Source: Myrica gale
Taxonomy: Eukaryota; Streptophyta; Magnoliopsida; Fagales; Myricaceae
Assembly (NCBI GenBank): GCA_963930655.1
Contig: OZ005601.1
Coordinates: 16,298,001 to 16,362,000 of the forward strand
Length of the DNA stretch: 64,000 bases
Reading direction: 5' to 3'
Part shown: positions 58,039 through 64,000 of the stretch, piece by piece
Layout of the letters: each line of letters begins with the position of its first letter
How positions within the stretch are numbered: the stretch's first letter is position 1
Translations under genes and position numbers: made by a program
The notes under the pieces: generated by a model
The model's database searches: none
Told to the model about the DNA's origin: nothing
The model's input: only the letters and a program-made list of their open reading frames with translations

Positions 58039-59226
58039 TCAAGGAATCGTGGCCGAAAGCCTACTAGGTGATACCTGAACAGAGGCTCGTACTTCCTTAA
58101 CAACCAATACTTCATCACTGCTAGACGAATCCGAACTTTCTTTTCTGAGGTTGACGGTTGATCTTGTCTCCTGAATAGTCACGCCTACTGGCCTAGATTT
58201 TTGTTCATCGCCAACAAGGCCTAATCGGGCTGCCCCTCGACGATGACCCACTTGGGCCACTACATGTTTCAATCAAGTTGTAGGGATAGCTTTGGCTAGC
58301 CTACCTACCCCCTTTTGGAATGAGCAATTTGCATTTGAGCTTAGTGCCTGAAAACAAAAGGTCAAACGAAGTAAAGAATTCAAAGACAAAATATAGAGAA
58401 AAAGCTAAAGGATATCTCACTTGTCAAAGCTTTGCTACTGACACCTAAGAGACAAGAAAGGGAAGGAAGTAGCTCGGCAAGGTCCCACAGTTTATTTTTA
58501 GACACTCGATGAATGCGTACATCCTCCACGGAATCCAATTATGGTTCTTCCCGAGCTACACAAAAAACACCACTCAAAACAGAGCAAGCCCAAAAATTCC
58601 TAAATTGAAGAAAAGTGTTTTCCTCAATGTTGACATTACCTCGAGCAAGTGGCATACCCCACGATCTTAAAACATGAACAAGGTTTTCTTCGTCAAGAGG
58701 TATTCCCAACCTTCGCCCGAAATGACAAAAAACCTCTCATGCCAACCCTTATTATTAGAATGGAGGCCACTGAATAGTCCTCGTTTCTCATGAGCTTTGA
58801 AGAAAAACATCTCGTCTGCGCGTCTCACTATCTTATAACACTACGCAAATTTCCTCCATGGGGAGGGATTGTCCTCTACAGTTTCTTCCACAAAGCGAAT
58901 AAACCCAAAGCTAATCACCAAGCGTTCGAAGCTAACTAGCTAGGAGATAAAGAATACAAGTATAGCATATCCCGAATCTCTCGAGACAACAGCAATCGAA
59001 TCCCAGCATGCAAAACATCATAAATAAACCTAACTCATCCTCTCCGGGTTTGAAACTCGTTCGTGCACCTCAAGCACCCTCGTTATTATTGTGGGTGGGA
59101 TTGCATACCTGATTCTCAACTCTGACAAAGAGATCGTAGTACGATTCGAGACGCCTTTGAAGACCGGCATTACTTCCCTGGGTTTTGACATTTTCTCATG
59201 ACTTTGAGCTAGAAGAAGAAGCCATG
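58039..59226 (-). pseudogene. Degenerate gypsy-type ORF1/gag-like sequence
   Basis: The minus strand begins near 59226 with a Ser-rich MASSSSS start, then VFKGVSNRTTISLSELRIRY, VISGEGWEYPL-type sequence and a basic/acidic end (SSDSSSSDEVLVVKEVRAS). Frameshifts and stops are frequent. The layout resembles the first coding region of Tat-lineage gypsy elements; identification is moderate. Confidence 0.45.
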
Positions 59227-60479
59227 ACCTTTCAATCTCCTTTGTTCAACAACGAGGACAACATACTTCGAAACGAGCTAAACCAATAGCACGTGCAGTA
59301 CTCTACTCTAGAGAACTTCCCCTCTATTTATTCGAACTGCCAATAGGTTACAAGTAACGGTAATCTCGGCCCACATTTTTGGGTTGGGCTAACAGCAATC
59401 TCAGCCCATAGCTCGTTTGAATCCCTGATGAAATGGGGACTACTAATGGGTCATGATACAATAAGTCCAGACCAAACTAAAAAATATAAGCCCACGAGGC
59501 CCAACAAAATAACCAAATCATGAACGAGAATTCTCCATGAGCTCAAATTCCTATATTATCAACACATCTTGAAAGATCAATTGTTTAACTGATCTTTTGT
59601 CTGATAAGATAAATGAGCTCTCACACTCACAATAGGACCGAAACTCTTAACAACCTGAATAGCTGATCTCTATTAGGACTGTAACTCTTTTTACCTATAA
59701 AAGTAAGGTACATATCCCTAAATATTCATTCTAAAATTACTTCTTAGATTATTTATTCTTTGGCTTCTGACTTAGCCATAAGAGACTCCTCTTCGACACC
59801 ACAACTCTTAGTGATTCTTTGCAGGCTTAAGTATTTCCAGTACTCGGTGATATTTGACATCATTAGAGATGATTGTTAAGTTTTTTTATTTTAATATTTT
59901 GAAATTAAAAAAAAAAAGAGAGCAACATTGTCAAAGTACAAGCAAAAGTCAAGAACAAAAACATCAAATTGAAAAATTTGTCAAAATTTTGTCCTACTCT
60001 GATGTTCACTTAATAAAAATTTTGGAACATGGAAAAACTTTCAGATGGCAAGCATGATAAGGTTCTCTCTATGGAAGGCACAGTGATGGAAAAGCATTAG
60101 TGATAAACAGTGCGATGACTTCAAATCCAATGAGCTTTTCCAAATAGTCTGAAAAACCTAGCGAGTAGTTTTGAATTTTTCTTAAAAATTAATCTAATAA
60201 GATCAATGATGTTTTGTGGGAATTAGTTATTAGGTATTGTAATATTCCACACCAACTCAAGTTTCGCAGCAAAAAAAAAAAGGGGGAAAAACGGAAAAGA
60301 GGGAAAACGAACAAGCGCGGTTAGCAACGACAACGTATTTGCTACCGTTTAGTAAAAACTATTTTCCCCCTGGCCTGAAGCAGAGCCTCAGCCGCCTTAT
60401 GAATAGGCTGCCCGGTCGCAATAGCAAGAAGAAAAACCCTACCCTGTCTGAGAGGAGAAGAGTGAGGAAGAGAGCAGCA
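59227..60479. other. LTR-like sequence and SWIB gene upstream region
   Basis: About 59560-59850 has features of a plus-strand gypsy LTR: a TATA-like ACCTATAAAAGTAAGG, then CTTCTGACTTAGCCATAAGAG and GATTCTTTGCAGG. Borders and TSD are unresolved. From about 60100 the sequence is the SWIB gene upstream region, with an A/G-rich tract at 60270-60310. Confidence 0.4.
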
Positions 60480-62521
60480 ATGTCGTCTTATTCTTCTGGA
60501 ATGAGGGTTTTCAGAGGTTGTAGGGCACTCTTAGCCCCTGCCAAATCCGTAGCAGCTGAAGTTGCTACAGCTAATAAGAGCACCACTGCCACCAAATCAA
60601 AGCTAAAGCCAAAGCCAAGGGCAAAGCCAACTAATCCAGGGTCTTCGTCTCTAGAGCCCAAAAGAGCTTTGACTAAACCAACCGGCATATTGAAGCCGGG
60701 CCCAATCTCCCCGGCGCTCCAGACCTTCCTCGGTATGCCGGAGGCCTCTCGTGCTGATGCCGTCAAGCAGATCTGGTCCCACGTCAAGCTCCACAATCTC
60801 CAGGTCTCTCCATTTCTACTCTTCTCGCTTTTCTCTCTTTTTTTTTCATTTGTTTATGAACTTTTACATGATTTTCTTACTCTGTTTTGCGGACGCCATT
60901 TCGGGTTTCCCAGGAATTTCCTGGGAAAATTAGTGTACTATACTAGCTGAAGTTTCCACATTAGTTTTTTTTGGTTCCTTTAAATCAGTAATACACATGC
61001 AGTGACCAAGAAACAAAATTTCAAAAAACTAAAACAGAAACAGAAACCAAAGCTGAAAAAAAAAACCCGAGAAAAAACAAATATCGAAAGCAAACTCTGA
61101 AGGCTTGAATTTGCATGTGTGGCTTATTAACGGAGAAGATGGACCAGATATTGTAATTCTTCCGTCAAGGCAAAGGGAGCAAAAAAAGCGTGATGAGGGA
61201 TAATAATAATGGAAGATCAACAATTTATGTGTACTTCCCGTGTACCGAGATTATTCTACTGGTTTACTCTTTATGAGCTTCAAGACATTTATTGTATCCA
61301 TAAGGTCACGGGAGATTAGCTTAATTCAGAAGTTAAAAACCTTGTTTTAGGTGCTGAAGAGCTAGCTGCATATCCGTTACTTATGCTTTCTTGTGTTTAT
61401 AGCAATTACCTTTAGTGAACCTCAACAATAGCACTTTTTTCACAAGAACTGGTGGCTATTTAACCGGGGGGGAGGGAGACCTTGTTTATTAGTCTTGTTT
61501 CTTTTTGATGACTTTTGAAATTGATATTTCATTGGCAAGCTATATAATATAAATAAACTGTGACAAAGTCGTGTCTTTCGATTGACAGAATATGAGAATT
61601 TAGGTTCTGTCATAGGTATAGCAGATGCAATTCCTGTGAACACAAATTGGTGGTCATTTGTAAACATAATCTGCAGGTATTGTTTAATTTGCATTACGAC
61701 CCCTCTGTAGTTAATATTTGAATAGGATATCCTTTGCTAGTTCCTGTTCCTTGGGGGAGGCCTCACCACAAAACCACATAACAGACAAATAAATAATATG
61801 AAATAGAATATTATCCACCTATCTATCTAGAAATGATTAATTTGAAAATGATGCAGAAGTTTAGCAGCGTTAGGAAAATTAGAGTCACAAGTTTATAGAC
61901 GCTAGTTTGGGACGTTACATGCATGTGCTGTGCTGGTGGGCCTTCCCTCTTACAGCCAAAGATGCCCCAAGGCAAGGTAGAACAAAACTGCTCGGAGGGG
62001 GATCCGATCAATTATGTTTGGATGATCCAATTTTTTGGGTTGTATTATTTTTCTTGTTATTGAGTATCATTGACGGCTGCCTACCTTTCTGGATATGTCT
62101 GTCTTGCGCTTTGAAAGCCTAATGCCTGCTATTTCTGTTAACAGGTTAATAAGACTATCTTATGTAGTTCTCCTCATCTTGTCTGCGATTGACACTCTCA
62201 TAGTAAATGGGACATGTATATTTGTATATGCATTATCCACAACCCTTGCGGAGGGTTGGACCTTGATGACTCTTTCTCCTGTGTATTTCGTAGAGGAATT
62301 TCACAATGCTAAGAGCTCATTTAGACTTGGGGATAACTGGGAAAAAACTTGGTATGGCATTTCTGATTAAATATGTGGATGCTTTTTGCCTGCAGAATCC
62401 TGCGGATAAGAGAGAGATCTATTGTGATGAGAAGCTCAAGGCCTTATTTGATGGAAAGGATAAGATTGGGTTCCTGGAAATTGGGAAATTGCTTGCCCGC
62501 CATTTTGTAAAGTCTACTTAA
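60480..62521 (+). CDS. SWIB/MDM2-domain protein, probably organellar
   Basis: Small plant SWIB proteins carry one SWIB/MDM2 fold and are often found in chloroplasts or mitochondria, where a role in nucleoid or DNA organisation has been proposed. Exons are 60480-60803 and 62396-62521 with GT/AG borders, giving 149 residues. The N-terminus (MSSYSSGMRVFRGCRALLAP) is rich in Ser, Arg and Ala and could target an organelle. A Lys/Pro-rich linker follows. The SWIB domain starts at ILKPGPISPALQTFLG, spans the intron at HNLQ/NPADKREIYCDEKLKAL, and ends FLEIGKLLARHFVKST with TAA at 62521. The ATG at 60480 has a good context (GCAGCAATGTC). An in-frame ATG at 60396 would add 28 residues. The gene is intact; homologs are known in Arabidopsis as short SWIB proteins. 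Confidence 0.92.
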
Positions 62522-63845
62522 CTGGTGACGGAAGATGTTTCAAGTTGGATTTGTACCCCACCCCTGCACAGAGCGCTTGTGACATTTTCCCTAAATCCTT
62601 CTAAATGTTGTGATTTTGATATGACTTACCTTTTGAGAGCAAACTCTCTGGTTTGGGTTTGCAGTTTAGAAAATGTTTAGTTGGACACGTTGTAAAAAGT
62701 ACTTAGGTGATGAAATTGATTGGTTCTATGTGCCGAGATCAATTTTACACTTGTTTGCTCCTAGTCATTAAGTAGCAGGTTGTGCGATGGATAGGACGCG
62801 CATGCTGAGTTTTTCCATCTGCTCTCTACAGTGCTCTTGTTGAAGGGTCCATTTGGAGCTCGTTTTATTGGTCAGATCCCCATTGTTTTCCTTCTCTTCT
62901 CTTTTAAGAGTTTCATATGAGGCAGGCATTACTCTAGTTGATCCCATCTATGGTATATTTTTTTCCTTCTACTTGTTTCCTCATTTTTCTGTTTAGCCTA
63001 TAAAAGGTGATGATTACACGTCATTTTCGAGTAGATAACATATAATGTCGAAAATACCATGTTGCTGGAAATCAAATTCAAGGTATTCCAACCTTCACAC
63101 AATTACCTCATTTTCGTTTTCTTGCAGAGAGCTATTTCATTTAAAGGCTGTTCTTCCTAATCATTGTCCAACCGGTACATCTTTTCTGAATTATAGATTA
63201 TGGTGTTAAATTAATTGTCCCTGAATCCATTACCATGGGAAGGATGAATACAGCTCCAGCAGTCTTAATAACAAGAGGGGTCAAAATGGTCCAGGAAATT
63301 CGATCCCTGTTCAAGTTTCAGAACTTCAGTCAAGATAGAACAGAGTGCCTTCCACCTTCATTGAAAGTCTTACATAGTCTGTCCAACTCTGGAATTAGTA
63401 AATAACTTCTGCTCCTTAAGTCCCAAACTTGTAATTTATATTCTTGGGTAGATGATTTAGGAATAAATACTAATTTCATCGTTGTGATTTACCATTTTAT
63501 CAGATTAGTTCTTGAGCTTTAAAATTCTAAAATTAGTTTGCAACTGTTTAATTTGATAGTTTAAATCAGAGTTCGCTCCTTAATGGATTTGCTTAGATTA
63601 AAAACTCAGTTGCATTTTTCCCTCAGTCGCACAGTTCTGTAGTTCGTACCAAAGTCCGGCTGGCTTTCAGCGAAAATGAATTGAGCATGGGGATTGGGGA
63701 AGAGCTTTTACGTAAAAATTGCAGGAACAGGGCTCTTCGGATTCCCGAATGCAACATAAGAAGAACGAAAACTAAAAAGCGAAAACAATGACTTCGAATG
63801 AATGGAACAACTTCATTAACTGTCTATGATTGCAACACGCTTCCA
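62522..63845. other. SWIB gene 3' flank and intergenic DNA
   Basis: No gene was recognised. The first few hundred bases are probably the 3' untranslated region of the SWIB gene. Confidence 0.4.
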
Positions 63846-64000
63846 CTAGTTGAGGAGGTGTTGTATCCATTTCTCTACAACCGCAGGAGAACCATACCAT
63901 GGTCTTAAAGCATCATCTGAACCAACTGGTGAGTGGTAAACTCCGTCCAAGCTAACGTTGAATGCGGCTTCCAGATGCGCTTATACTTCCGGCACCACTC
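63846..64000 (-). CDS. Possible partial gene end running off the window
   Basis: On the minus strand, one frame after an AG at about 63979 reads EAAFNVSLDGVYHSPVGSDD, ALRPWYGSPAVVEKWIQHLL and a TAG at 63846. A second frame, open from the edge of the window, reads EWCRKYKRIWKPHSTLAWTE and stops at 63905. I do not recognise either family. The last exon of a gene lying mainly beyond the window is plausible. Confidence 0.3.

Overview
This 64 kb window is nuclear DNA from a flowering plant, most likely a eudicot. The genes have many introns, one encodes a plastid RNA polymerase sigma factor, and the intergenic DNA is packed with plant-type mobile elements: copia and gypsy LTRs, CACTA, Mutator-like elements (MULEs), MITEs and a LINE-type retroposon. 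I saw no tRNA or rRNA gene, CRISPR array or bacterial operon.

Layout. 3.6-6.3 kb (minus): an LHP1/TFL2-type chromodomain gene whose first four coding exons are clear, including a 26-nt mini-exon; its last exon looks decayed. 6.8-11.2 kb: a Tourist-like MITE and a 3.8 kb solo LTR, each with a matching target site duplication (TSD). 11.8-13.5 kb (minus): a TOPLESS-like co-repressor gene reduced to its N-terminal LisH/CTLH region spliced in frame to a scrap of WD40 sequence. 14.4-20.8 kb: repeats, a MULE split by a copia-type LTR, other inverted-repeat elements and a retroposon. 21.85-27.1 kb (minus): a complete seven-exon SIG2-type plastid sigma factor gene. 28.5-31.8 kb: a Pack-MULE holding pieces of three genes (a PPR gene, a second PPR gene and a molybdenum-cofactor-sulfurase-like gene). 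31.85-51.6 kb: a nested transposon stack in which a degraded copia element was split by an inverted copia LTR, by a gypsy-type solo LTR that itself carries a CACTA element and a second Pack-MULE, and by a 4.4 kb solo LTR; another solo LTR follows. 52.6-59.8 kb: degenerate gypsy coding regions, a relic of a plastidic sugar transporter gene, and LTR-like DNA. 60.5-62.5 kb (plus): an intact two-exon SWIB-domain gene. A possible partial gene runs off the right end on the minus strand.

How the genes relate. The probably functional host genes are SIG2 (transcription by the plastid-encoded polymerase), the SWIB protein (probably organellar) and perhaps the LHP1-like gene (Polycomb reader). The LHP1-like and TOPLESS-like genes both belong to repressor families and lie next to each other on the same strand, but this is not an operon-like unit. 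Most of the unusual biology is gene-fragment capture and the layered order of insertions, which can be read from TSDs and from which elements interrupt which.

Limits. Exon borders were placed by eye from GT/AG sites and remembered protein families. No alignment, transcript or database search was run. Transposon family names beyond superfamily are tentative.
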